Shown: positions 27,351 to 35,509 of the stretch, in pieces
How positions within the stretch are numbered: position 1 is the first letter of the stretch
How the letters are laid out: each line of letters begins with the position of its first letter
DNA from: Yersinia massiliensis
Lineage (GTDB): Bacteria > Pseudomonadota > Gammaproteobacteria > Enterobacterales > Enterobacteriaceae
DNA length: 64,000 bases
NCBI RefSeq assembly: GCF_003048255.1
Contig: NZ_CP028487.1
Span: forward strand, 4,216,001 to 4,280,000
Direction: 5' to 3'
The notes under the pieces: generated by a model
Seen by the model: only the letters and a program-made list of their open reading frames with translations
Database searches by the model: none
What the model was told of the DNA's origin: nothing
Position numbers and translations under genes: made by a program

Positions 27351-27414
27351 TTATCCACAAAATCATCCACACCCCCCCGCAGCCCTGATGTGCTGCGGAT
27401 CGTCTTGTGGATAA
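27351..27414. promoter_or_regulatory. two perfect DnaA boxes in the nrdD leader
   Basis: TTATCCACA (27351-27359) and its inverted copy TGTGGATAA (27406-27414) match the high-affinity DnaA 9-mer. They flank a CCGCAG/CTGCGG hairpin and lie directly between the NrdR boxes and the nrdD start. DnaA is a known regulator of the aerobic nrdAB genes in E. coli. Confidence 0.6.
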
Positions 27415-27444
27415 CCCTACGCGGCAGGATACAGGAGCGACATT

Positions 27445-29583
27445 GTGAAAACAGTAGTGATTAAACGGGACGGTTGTCAGGTACCTTTTGATGAGGTGCG
27501 GATCAAGGAAGCCGTCGAACGCGCAGCTTTAGCTGTTAACGTTGTCGATGCAGATTATTGTGCAACTGTTGCCCGTGTGGTCGCTCAGACGATGGAGAAC
27601 CAGCCGAAGGTTGATATCCGCGATATCCAAAATGCGGTCGAAAACCAGCTGATGGCCGGTCAATACAAACAGTTAGCCCGAGCTTATATCGAGTATCGCC
27701 ATGACAGGGATATCTCGCGGGAACTGCGCGGTCGCCTGAACCAAGAAATTCGGGGTTTGGTAGAGCAAAGCAACAAAGCGCTGCTGAACGAAAATGCCAA
27801 CAAAGACAGTAAAGTCATCCCCACCCAGCGCGACCTGCTAGCCGGTATCGTCGCCAAACATTATGCCAAACAGCATATCTTGCCACGCGATGTGGTACTG
27901 GCCCACGAACGTGGTGAAATCCATTATCACGACCTCGATTACGCGCCCTTCTTCCCCATGTTCAACTGTATGTTGATTGACCTCAACGGCATGCTGACCC
28001 AAGGCTTCAAAATGGGTAATGCGGAGATAGAACCGCCAAAATCCATCTCGACGGCGACTGCTGTCACAGCACAAATCATTGCGCAGGTCGCGAGCCATAT
28101 TTATGGTGGGACGACGATCAATCGCATTGATGAAATTCTCGCGCCCTTCGTCACTGAAAGTTTTAATAAGCATAAAGCTATCGCTCAGGAATGGCAGATC
28201 CCTGATGCTGCTGGCTATGCCATGTCGCGCACCGAGAAAGAGTGTTACGACGCATTCCAATCACTGGAATATGAAGTGAATACGTTGCATACCGCGAATG
28301 GACAGACTCCATTTGTCACCTTCGGTTTCGGGTTAGGCACCACCTGGCAATCGCGTATGATCCAGCAAGCCATTTTGCGTAACCGCATTGCAGGCTTGGG
28401 TAAAAACCGTAAAACCGCAGTCTTCCCAAAACTGGTGTTTGCGATTCGCGATGGCTTGAATCACAAGTTCAGCGACCCTAATTACGATATCAAACAACTC
28501 GCTCTCGAGTGCGCCACCAAGCGGATGTACCCCGATATTCTCAATTATGATCAAGTGGTCAAGGTGACCGGTTCCTTTAAAACGCCGATGGGTTGCCGCA
28601 GTTTCTTGGGGGTATATGAAGAAGCAGGTGAACAGATCCATGACGGCCGTAATAATCTTGGAGTGATCAGCCTTAACCTGCCGCGCATCGCGCTAGAAGC
28701 CAAGGGTAATGAAGCTAAATTCTGGCAATTACTGGATGAGCGTTTGCTGTTAGCCAAGAAAGCCCTGATGACCCGAATTGCTCGTTTAGATGGCGTCAAA
28801 GCACGGGTGGCACCTATTTTGTATATGGAAGGTGCTTGCGGTGTCCGCTTACAGGCAGACGATAATGTCTCTGAAATCTTTAAAAATGGCCGTGCCTCCA
28901 TCTCACTGGGCTTTATCGGTATACATGAAACCGTGAACGCGTTGTTTGGCGATAAAACTCATGTCTTTGATGATGAAGCCTTGCGTGAAAAAGCCGTCGC
29001 CATTGTTGAGCGCATGCGGCAAGCCACCGATGCGTGGAAAGAAGAAACCGGCTATGCCTTTAGCCTGTACAGCACACCAAGTGAAAACCTGTGTGACCGC
29101 TTCTGCCGCCTTGATACCGCCGAATTTGGTGTTGTAGAAGGCGTGACAGACAAAGGTTATTACACCAACAGCTTCCATCTGGATGTCGAAAAGAAAGTTA
29201 ATCCTTACGACAAGTTGGACTTCGAAGCACCTTATCCCCCTTTGGCGAACGGGGGCTTTATCTGTTACGGCGAATACCCTAACTTGCAGCATAACCTGCG
29301 CGCGTTGGAGGATGTTTGGGACTATAGCTACAACCGCGTCCCTTATTACGGCACCAACACGCCGATTGATGAGTGCTACGAATGCGGTTATACCGGCGAA
29401 TTCTCATGCACCAGCAAAGGCTTTACCTGCCCGAAATGCGGTAATCATGAACCGTCGAAAGTGTCAGTCACCCGCCGAGTGTGTGGTTATCTGGGGAGCC
29501 CAGATGCACGCCCATTCAATGCCGGCAAGCAGGAAGAAGTGAAGCGCCGTGTGAAACATTTGGCAAACGGGCAACTGGGCTGA
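27445..29583 (+). CDS. nrdD: anaerobic ribonucleoside-triphosphate reductase, large subunit
   Basis: 712 aa with GTG start at 27445 after AGGAGC. An N-terminal ATP-cone regulatory domain (VVIKRDGCQVPFDEVRIKEA) precedes the ten-stranded barrel. The C-terminal zinc site has CYECGYTGEF and CPKCG. The glycyl radical loop RVCGYLGSPDARPFN puts Gly at 681, the same number as in E. coli. It reduces NTPs to dNTPs without oxygen, using formate. Control by NrdR and possibly DnaA is suggested by sites upstream. Confidence 0.97.
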   Translation: MKTVVIKRDGCQVPFDEVRIKEAVERAALAVNVVDADYCATVARVVAQTMENQPKVDIRDIQNAVENQLMAGQYKQLARAYIEYRHDRDISRELRGRLNQEIRGLVEQSNKALLNENANKDSKVIPTQRDLLAGIVAKHYAKQHILPRDVVLAHERGEIHYHDLDYAPFFPMFNCMLIDLNGMLTQGFKMGNAEIEPPKSISTATAVTAQIIAQVASHIYGGTTINRIDEILAPFVTESFNKHKAIAQEWQIPDAAGYAMSRTEKECYDAFQSLEYEVNTLHTANGQTPFVTFGFGLGTTWQSRMIQQAILRNRIAGLGKNRKTAVFPKLVFAIRDGLNHKFSDPNYDIKQLALECATKRMYPDILNYDQVVKVTGSFKTPMGCRSFLGVYEEAGEQIHDGRNNLGVISLNLPRIALEAKGNEAKFWQLLDERLLLAKKALMTRIARLDGVKARVAPILYMEGACGVRLQADDNVSEIFKNGRASISLGFIGIHETVNALFGDKTHVFDDEALREKAVAIVERMRQATDAWKEETGYAFSLYSTPSENLCDRFCRLDTAEFGVVEGVTDKGYYTNSFHLDVEKKVNPYDKLDFEAPYPPLANGGFICYGEYPNLQHNLRALEDVWDYSYNRVPYYGTNTPIDECYECGYTGEFSCTSKGFTCPKCGNHEPSKVSVTRRVCGYLGSPDARPFNAGKQEEVKRRVKHLANGQLG

Positions 29584-29612
29584 GCCCCAGCACAGTAAAC
29601 AGTTCACTCTAT

Positions 29613-29673
29613 GACCCAAAGTCATTGGCGTTGCGGGCGGTTAACTCACCTGCAACGCCAAGTACGAGGGGGG
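29613..29673. repeat. internally deleted ERIC between nrdD and nrdG
   Basis: Only the two ERIC ends remain: GTCATTGGCGTTGCGGGCGG and CACCTGCAACGCCAAGTACG with GAGGGGG. They form a short GCGTTGC/GCAACGC hairpin. The right end supplies AGGGGGG (29667-29673), the only plausible ribosome site for nrdG. Confidence 0.7.
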
Positions 29674-29681
29674 CACTCGCT

Positions 29682-30146
29682 ATCAACTTTCATCAATACT
29701 ATCCAGTCGACGTCATCAACGGCCCCGGCACTCGTTGCACACTGTTTGTCTCAGGTTGCGTGCACGAATGCGTTGGCTGCTATAACAAAAGCACTTGGCG
29801 GCTTAACTCGGGCAAACCCTTTACCCGAGAAATGGAAGATCAGATCATCGCGGACCTGAACGATACCCGTATCTCACGGCAGGGGCTGTCTCTTTCGGGT
29901 GGCGATCCGCTGCATCCACAAAATTTGTCCGCTATTTTGCAACTGGTCAAACGGGTGCGACACGAGTGCGATAACAAAGATATCTGGGTCTGGACCGGCT
30001 ATACCCTCGCTGAACTGACGGATGAGCAACAACAAGTGGTTGATTTAATTAATGTGCTAGTGGATGGCAAATTTGTGCAAGACCTGAAAGATCCCTCCCT
30101 TATCTGGCGCGGCAGCGGCAATCAAGTGATTCATCACCTGCGCTAG
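29682..30146 (+). CDS. nrdG: anaerobic NTP reductase activating enzyme, apparent ATC start
   Basis: 154 aa if started at 29682, exactly the E. coli length. Radical-SAM cluster CVHECVGC, with conserved YYPVDVINGPGTRCTLFVSG before it and LSLSGGDPLHPQN after. It generates the glycyl radical on NrdD. No ATG, GTG or TTG stands at the expected start: the codon aligned with the E. coli initiator is ATC, 8 bases after AGGGGGG. In-frame TTG codons at 29625 and 29631 would add 17-19 residues encoded by the ERIC remnant. Either an ATC start or an extended N-terminus must be used. Confidence 0.9.
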   Translation: MNFHQYYPVDVINGPGTRCTLFVSGCVHECVGCYNKSTWRLNSGKPFTREMEDQIIADLNDTRISRQGLSLSGGDPLHPQNLSAILQLVKRVRHECDNKDIWVWTGYTLAELTDEQQQVVDLINVLVDGKFVQDLKDPSLIWRGSGNQVIHHLR

Positions 30147-30156
30147 GCCACCTTGA

Positions 30157-31878
30157 TCAGTTCGCGAAGTTATAGGTTAACGTCGCATTAAACCGCCAAT
30201 CCCGACGGCTACTATCACTGGGCAGGTCACCAATCGGCCTTGCCCCTTCCAGTGAAAGTGAATAATGTTTGTTGTCACCAAAGGTGACCCCAACCGCATA
30301 TGAAGCCAACTTCTTGGCAGGGAAAATCGGCGAGTTATACCAAGTGTGGGCCGTATCCAGTACCACATAAGGCTGGATTGATTTTAGCCAAACACCATTT
30401 TTCCGATTATGCATATAACGCATTTCGATTTGACCACCGTAACCATAATCCCCCGTGGCTTCACTGTCTGGATAACCGCGACCAAACCGCAACCCACCGA
30501 AGGTGACATGCTCCGCTTCTGGTAAGTCATTATCAGACCAATCACCTTCTGCCGCCGCACTTAACCGCCATTTCTCGGCCATTAAATAGGCCCCGTCGCC
30601 CGTGATTTTCCACCGTGTGAAGCCCAGATCGCCCCAAGGCACCGAACTGGAGGCAAGCGCCCCGTTAATGCCTTGGCGGACACTCGCACGGGTACTCCAA
30701 TAGGCTTGGGTATATTCACGATAGCCCGCCAGAGCGAATTCTGCTGCAGGATAACGCATGCGCTGATTTTGCTCTTCCAGATCGACCAATCGATTATTTT
30801 GGCTATTTAATCGCGCACGCTGTTTGAGGCTATAACTTTTCTCTAGATAATCGAGTCCACCGCTAAGGGTCCATTGGCGCTGACGAGTTAATTCCAGTGG
30901 GTAGCTTAATACGACGCCGCCAGTATATTGTGTCTGCTCGGTGCGACCCGCTAACGTAATATCTTGCGGATAGAAAGTGATGAGATCCGTATAATCTTTC
31001 GGGCTCTGCTTATAATAACTGCCGCGGGTTTGCAGCAGCAGCCCATTGCTGCCTAAATATTGCTGGTAGTTTAAACCCAAATATTGGTCTCGATTTTTAT
31101 TATTGAGTGGTAATAATGTCGCGATACCCAATTGTTCCGCGTAGGGCGTAAAACCACTTAATGTCGCATTCAGCACCCCACTGTATACGCCTTTGCGGCT
31201 ATCTAACGCGGTAGTGACATTCCAATTCCGGGGATGGTCCGCTTTTACATCCAATAATGTTGCACCATATATATTGTCCGGATTTTTCGCGGTGGCGATC
31301 ACTTTCGTATCAGGTGTGCGGCTCATCAAAATATTGTAGCGCTCGAAAGTATCCTTCGTCAGCGGCTTCTCGGCCATGATGTGCTGAGCCAGTTTGGTCA
31401 GCCAACGGCCAATCATCGCATTATCACTTTGGATGCGGGTATTGGCGATATAGCCTTCGACTAAACCTATTTTTAATGTGCCATCGGCGAAGTTATCTGA
31501 GGGTAAATAAGCATAAGAAAGAACATAGCCGTCTTGCTGATAACGCTGAGTAATAGATTGAGTCGCCACCAGCAAACTTTTTAACGGGACTTTTTTACCA
31601 ATATAACCGTTAAATGGCTCGCTTAGCAGCTTAATGTCATAACGAGTGCCGCCAATAAATTGAATATGCCGCACATCAATTAACGTATCGAGGGTCAATT
31701 TAGGGCCTGGTGTTGGTGTTTTTTGAAGTACAGGCGGCGCGGTTCTCGTCGGTTGCGGTTTAGTAATATCACGGGAAATTCGGGAGGGGTTATTTTGGTC
31801 AATGAGCATGGGCACGGTATTTGCCCATGCACTGTATTGCCATCCCAAAAACAATAATAGCCACGCTCTATTATTCAT
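30157..31878 (-). CDS. ShlB/FhaC/HecB-family TpsB outer-membrane transporter
   Basis: 573 aa. Signal peptide MNNRAWLLLFLGWQYSAWA, a Pro-rich linker, POTRA repeats from about residue 60 to 210 (RHIQFIGGTRYDIKLLSEPF, then a second one), and a 16-strand barrel with the L6-loop motif FGRGYPDSEATGDYG, the VRGY/F counterpart. It exports one partner protein across the outer membrane. No large haemagglutinin-type TpsA is nearby. The only candidate partner is the glycine-rich lipoprotein immediately upstream in the same direction. Confidence 0.88.
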   Translation of the reverse strand: MNNRAWLLLFLGWQYSAWANTVPMLIDQNNPSRISRDITKPQPTRTAPPVLQKTPTPGPKLTLDTLIDVRHIQFIGGTRYDIKLLSEPFNGYIGKKVPLKSLLVATQSITQRYQQDGYVLSYAYLPSDNFADGTLKIGLVEGYIANTRIQSDNAMIGRWLTKLAQHIMAEKPLTKDTFERYNILMSRTPDTKVIATAKNPDNIYGATLLDVKADHPRNWNVTTALDSRKGVYSGVLNATLSGFTPYAEQLGIATLLPLNNKNRDQYLGLNYQQYLGSNGLLLQTRGSYYKQSPKDYTDLITFYPQDITLAGRTEQTQYTGGVVLSYPLELTRQRQWTLSGGLDYLEKSYSLKQRARLNSQNNRLVDLEEQNQRMRYPAAEFALAGYREYTQAYWSTRASVRQGINGALASSSVPWGDLGFTRWKITGDGAYLMAEKWRLSAAAEGDWSDNDLPEAEHVTFGGLRFGRGYPDSEATGDYGYGGQIEMRYMHNRKNGVWLKSIQPYVVLDTAHTWYNSPIFPAKKLASYAVGVTFGDNKHYSLSLEGARPIGDLPSDSSRRDWRFNATLTYNFAN

Positions 31879-31974
31879 AGAATGTTTCCTTCTGCGCTCA
31901 CATAATTATTTTTATAAAAATCTGTTTTTATCAGACTGCTGACAAACACCGATGTCTCGACCAAGAACGGTGAG

Positions 31975-32064
31975 GACAGGCAGAAGAGTAAAGCGTCCAC
32001 GCCAAGGATGGCGCGGCTCGAGCCATCAGGGATGATTTTACGGCGTCTTTACGATCTGCTTGTC
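31975..32064. repeat. imperfect long palindrome between lipoprotein and TpsB genes
   Basis: GACAGGCAGAAGAGTAAAGC (31975-31994) is mirrored by the complement of 32042-32064 (GACAAGCAGATCGTAAAGAC). The centre holds smaller hairpins such as GCCAAGGATGGC and GGCTCGAGCC. The layout is that of a small non-coding intergenic element, but it is not ERIC and I do not recognise it. Confidence 0.4.
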
Positions 32065-32113
32065 TTCTGTGCAATCGGCACTTTGTCAGCTATCTCTTAT
32101 TATCTTTAAGTCA

Positions 32114-32145
32114 GATATTCCCCCGATAAAAAACGGGGGAATATC
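32114..32145. terminator. strong hairpin after the lipoprotein gene
   Basis: GATATTCCCCCG and CGGGGGAATATC form a perfect 12-bp stem with an 8-nt A-rich loop, 13 bases after the lipoprotein stop. Without a T-run on the minus strand it may attenuate or stabilise the message, not fully end it. Confidence 0.5.
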
Positions 32146-32157
32146 TCTGGCGAGGAT

Positions 32158-33303
32158 TCAGTGGGATTGGGGTTTTAATATTCCCCCTAAACCGCCCACT
32201 AAACCTCCGCCGGTACTGGCATTCGCATTGGCGTTAGCAGACACGCCTGCCGTCACCCCACCCGTTACACCACCGACGGTATTAGTGACCCCAGCCAATA
32301 AGCCATTAGAACCCCCAGTGCTGGTCGGTGCCGCCACCAAGCCACCCGTGCTCGCCACCGCCTGTCCTGTGCCTTGCAGCACTTGGCCCACACCCGCTAA
32401 TGCCGGTGCACTTGTCCCCAGTTGCGTGCCTGTGGTGGCAACGGTGCTACCCACCGCACTCACTAAATTATTCACTGGCGCCCCAATACCGGTGGTTGCC
32501 CCCACGGATTGAGTAATGTCTTGTACTTGGCCCACCACCGGTGTCACGACCCCCGTCGCCGCGGTCGTTAACTTACTGGTTGTGCCTGTTTGCAGGTCTT
32601 GCGCCAACCCATTGCCAATGGCGCTAACGGCCCCACCGGTCTTATCGACTAACCCACCTGCCGTACCAGTGACACCCGCCAATGGGGTATTGGTCCCAAT
32701 ACCTGAAACTGTGCCACCTAAACCTGAAACACCCGTGCCAACATCCGCGACAGCTTTCGGTACACTGGCCGCAGTAGTGCCTAAAGCATTAGGATTATTT
32801 CCCAATTGGCCTAAACCGCCCTGTAATCCGGTCCCAACCTCACTGACCGCATTACCGGTGCTATCGACCACGGTGACCAGACCCGTACCCACTACAGGCA
32901 AGCTACCAATAGGGGTTTGACTGACCACATCGCTGACCGTATTACCGACACCATTCACTGCGGTGCCTACGCCAGTAACCACATTCCCAACCGCCGAATT
33001 ATTGGCTGTCGTTCCACCACCTGTGCCGCCACCTGTACCACCGCCCGTGCCGCCACCTGTGCCACCGCCAGTACCGCCACCTGTGCCACCGCCAGTACCG
33101 CCACCTGTACCACCACCGGAACCGTCGTCCGTCCCCGCACCACCGGCTGTTTGACCTGGATTACTCTTTGCTGCATTGATGGATCCACCGCCGCTACCAC
33201 TACAGGCAGTAAGAGAAAACGCGAGCAAAATAGCCAAAGTCACTTTGCTCAGTTGGCTGAAATTATTAGGGCACATAGTAGAAACCCCCATCGTGACCGC
33301 CAC
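32158..33303 (-). CDS. glycine-rich repeat lipoprotein, candidate TpsB substrate
   Basis: 381 aa, or 372 from Met10 (MCPNNFSQ). A lipoprotein signal with lipobox LTAC around Cys34 is followed by a Gly/Ser linker and nine GGGT units (about residues 65-100). The remaining ~270 residues are quasi-repeats rich in Val, Gly and Thr (VGTAVNGVGNTVSDVV, GTGVSGLGGTVSGIGT) with almost no aromatic residues. Databases often label such proteins collagen-like, although true GXY triplets are not seen. It sits directly upstream of the TpsB gene and is probably its passenger, so a surface-exposed or released protein is inferred. Function unknown. Confidence 0.75.
   Translation of the reverse strand: MAVTMGVSTMCPNNFSQLSKVTLAILLAFSLTACSGSGGGSINAAKSNPGQTAGGAGTDDGSGGGTGGGTGGGTGGGTGGGTGGGTGGGTGGGTGGGTTANNSAVGNVVTGVGTAVNGVGNTVSDVVSQTPIGSLPVVGTGLVTVVDSTGNAVSEVGTGLQGGLGQLGNNPNALGTTAASVPKAVADVGTGVSGLGGTVSGIGTNTPLAGVTGTAGGLVDKTGGAVSAIGNGLAQDLQTGTTSKLTTAATGVVTPVVGQVQDITQSVGATTGIGAPVNNLVSAVGSTVATTGTQLGTSAPALAGVGQVLQGTGQAVASTGGLVAAPTSTGGSNGLLAGVTNTVGGVTGGVTAGVSANANANASTGGGLVGGLGGILKPQSH
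33010..33118. repeat. 12-bp tandem repeat encoding (GGGT)9
   Basis: Nine 12-base units of the type GGTGGCGGTAC/A/C lie in tandem and in frame inside the lipoprotein gene. Gain or loss of units would keep the frame and change stalk length. Confidence 0.8.
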
Positions 33304-33662
33304 AGTGGCGTAAATTAACTATAAGAGACACTTATGTTTCACTCAAGTTTCCATAATGTTTATTTTTTGTTATAAATGAAAATTTATTGAATGAAGATGT
33401 ATCAGATTGATAACGTGATAAAACTTTTTCGTCTAAGTAACGTACTTTTTCGCATCAAAAACCCTTCTGACACAGACAAAAGTTCACCTTACCGCCATCT
33501 CCGCTTAACCCTACTGTCATGATTACGCGCCAGCATAGCGGTGAGATCACTTACCGGTAATCGCTATGACCATCACACTTCTGACTGCCCGTTTGACACT
33601 GACCATTGCTTCGATATATCCGGCAGTCAGGGAGAATGATACTGAGAGAGGGAATATCTGCC

Positions 33663-34388
33663 ATGCACCTATCTAGACCACCGACCAGTTATCCCACCCG
33701 CTATCAACAAATTGCGGCGCAGTTAGAACAAGAGCTGCGCGGTCAATATCGCTGCGGCGATTACCTGCCACCGGAGCAACAATTGGCTGACCGTTATCAG
33801 GTTAACCGCCATACCTTGCGCCGTGCCGTTGACGAGTTAGTTGAACGTGGTTGGCTACAACGCCGCCAAGGGATCGGCATTCTGGTGTTGATGCGCCCCT
33901 ATGACTACCCACTTCATGCCAACGCCCGCTTTAGCCAAAACTTACTGGACCAAGGCAGTGACCCCACCAGTGAGCGCTTACTAGCTGTCTTACGCCCCTG
34001 CGTAGAGCATGTCGCCAAAGCACTCTCACTGGAGGAAGGCGCTCAAGTCATTCATTTACGGACTTTGCGGCGGGTCAATGGCGTGCCGGTCTGTGTTATC
34101 GATCACTACCTACCGGACTTGAGTTGGTGGCCTGCCTTGCAACAATTCAATACCGGTTCACTGCATCAATTCATCATCCAGCATCTACAACAGCCGTTGA
34201 GCCGTAGCCAAACCCGTATCAGCGCGCGTCGTGCTCAAGCCAAAGAGAGCCGCTTGCTGGAAATTGCTACCCACGCACCGCTGCTGTGTGTACGGACGTT
34301 AAATATCTGCGTGAGCAGTCAGCAGGTCGCGGAATACTCCGTCAGCCTGACCCGTGCGGACATGATTGAACTGACGATGGAGCACTGA
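33663..34388 (+). CDS. phnF: GntR-family regulator of phosphonate metabolism
   Basis: 241 aa from ATG 33663; the first residues MHLSRPPTSYPTRYQQIAAQ match E. coli PhnF, whereas the 19-residue extension to 33606 does not. The winged helix-turn-helix (YRCGDYLPPEQQLADRYQVN) is followed by a UTRA ligand domain ending EYSVSLTRADMIELTMEH. It is the first gene of the C-P lyase operon and abuts phnG directly. A lone Pho-box half-site CTGTCAT (33514-33520) upstream is too weak to call. Confidence 0.93.
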   Translation: MHLSRPPTSYPTRYQQIAAQLEQELRGQYRCGDYLPPEQQLADRYQVNRHTLRRAVDELVERGWLQRRQGIGILVLMRPYDYPLHANARFSQNLLDQGSDPTSERLLAVLRPCVEHVAKALSLEEGAQVIHLRTLRRVNGVPVCVIDHYLPDLSWWPALQQFNTGSLHQFIIQHLQQPLSRSQTRISARRAQAKESRLLEIATHAPLLCVRTLNICVSSQQVAEYSVSLTRADMIELTMEH

Positions 34389-34886
34389 ATGGACAGCACC
34401 ACCACCACTCGGCAAGGCTGGATGTCAGTATTAGCACACAGCCAACCCGCGGAACTCCTCGCCCACTGGCAGCCCTTAAATCTGTCACCCGCGTATCAAG
34501 TCATACGCGCGCCAGAGATTGGCTTGAACCAACTGCAAGCCAGAATGGGGGGGACTGGCCGCCGTTTTATCCTCGGGGATATGACCATCACCCGCGCCGT
34601 CATCAAGCTCAATGACAGTGCTGATATTTACGGCTACAGCTACATTGCAGGGCGCAACAAAGCGCATGCTGAACTTTGCGCACTGCTGGATGCTTTGCTG
34701 CAACTGTCGACCCTCAATAGACATCCAGCCACTGCCCAAGGCAAACCAGCCGGATTAAACGAATTGCTGCTGAGCACGGTGATTCACCCACTGGCGGCGG
34801 CGCAGCAAGAACGGCGACAACAACGCGCCCGCGCCATCGCGACCAGCAAAGTGGATTTCTTCACCTTAGTGCGGGGAGAGGACTAA
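34389..34886 (+). CDS. phnG: C-P lyase subunit PhnG
   Basis: 165 aa. The N-terminal TTTRQGWMSVLAHSQPAELL and the motif LQARMGGTGRRFILGDMTIT match PhnG of the C-P lyase core (PhnG2H2I2J2). It lies with no gap after phnF and overlaps phnH by one base. It is slightly longer than the 150-residue E. coli protein because of an insertion in the C-terminal third. Confidence 0.93.
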   Translation: MDSTTTTRQGWMSVLAHSQPAELLAHWQPLNLSPAYQVIRAPEIGLNQLQARMGGTGRRFILGDMTITRAVIKLNDSADIYGYSYIAGRNKAHAELCALLDALLQLSTLNRHPATAQGKPAGLNELLLSTVIHPLAAAQQERRQQRARAIATSKVDFFTLVRGED

Positions 34887-35509
34887 TGCGATTATTGACC
34901 CATTTTGACCAGCCAGTGGACGATGCTCAGCACAGTTTTCGCCGCATTCTGAAGGCATTAAGTGAGCCTGGCGTGCTGGTTTCACTGCCTGCGGTCACCG
35001 GCTGGCAGCCACTGAATCCAGCCACCACCAGCATCCTATTGACGCTGGCGGATCAAGATACGCCGCTTTATCTGGACGCCTCAATCTACCTAGCGTCACC
35101 GAGCGATGTAGAGATATCAACCCATCGTGACAGTGACATCCTGCAACAGAATCTGCGTTTTCATACTGGCGCACCACTGGCCACCAGCAGCGCCACTGCC
35201 AGTTTTGCGCTGTTTGGGGAAACGGTCACAGTAGAACAGTTGGCGACCTGCCCAACTGGGGATGAACTCTCGCCAGAGCACTCCGCTACGGTAATGATTC
35301 AAACCGATAGCCTGCACCACGGCGTGCCGTTACGCCTACGCGGGCCAGGGATAGAACACAGCCGCACCATCGCGCCGCAACTGCCCGCCGCCGTGCTCGA
35401 TTATCTACTTAACCGCCCTGTGGCCTTTCCGGCGGGTCTTGATTTCCTGTTGACCTGTGGTGAAAACCTGATGGCAATCCCACGAACCACCCATGTGGAG
35501 GTGTGCTGA
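34886..35509 (+). CDS. phnH: C-P lyase subunit PhnH
   Basis: 207 aa. FDQPVDDAQHSFRRILKALSEPG is the PhnH opening, followed by the pyridoxal-transferase-like fold without its cofactor lysine. It joins PhnG, PhnI and PhnJ in the core complex. The stop overlaps the phnI ATG (TGATG). Confidence 0.93.
   Translation: MRLLTHFDQPVDDAQHSFRRILKALSEPGVLVSLPAVTGWQPLNPATTSILLTLADQDTPLYLDASIYLASPSDVEISTHRDSDILQQNLRFHTGAPLATSSATASFALFGETVTVEQLATCPTGDELSPEHSATVMIQTDSLHHGVPLRLRGPGIEHSRTIAPQLPAAVLDYLLNRPVAFPAGLDFLLTCGENLMAIPRTTHVEVC

Noticed and set aside
32060..33318. Three long plus-strand frames rich in Pro/Thr/Ala opposite the lipoprotein gene
   Set aside because: They are mirror frames of the Gly/Val/Thr repeats; the minus-strand frame has the lipobox and one continuous product.
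33514..33520. Pho box upstream of phnF
   Set aside because: Only one CTGTCAT half-site is seen, with no second half at the required spacing.
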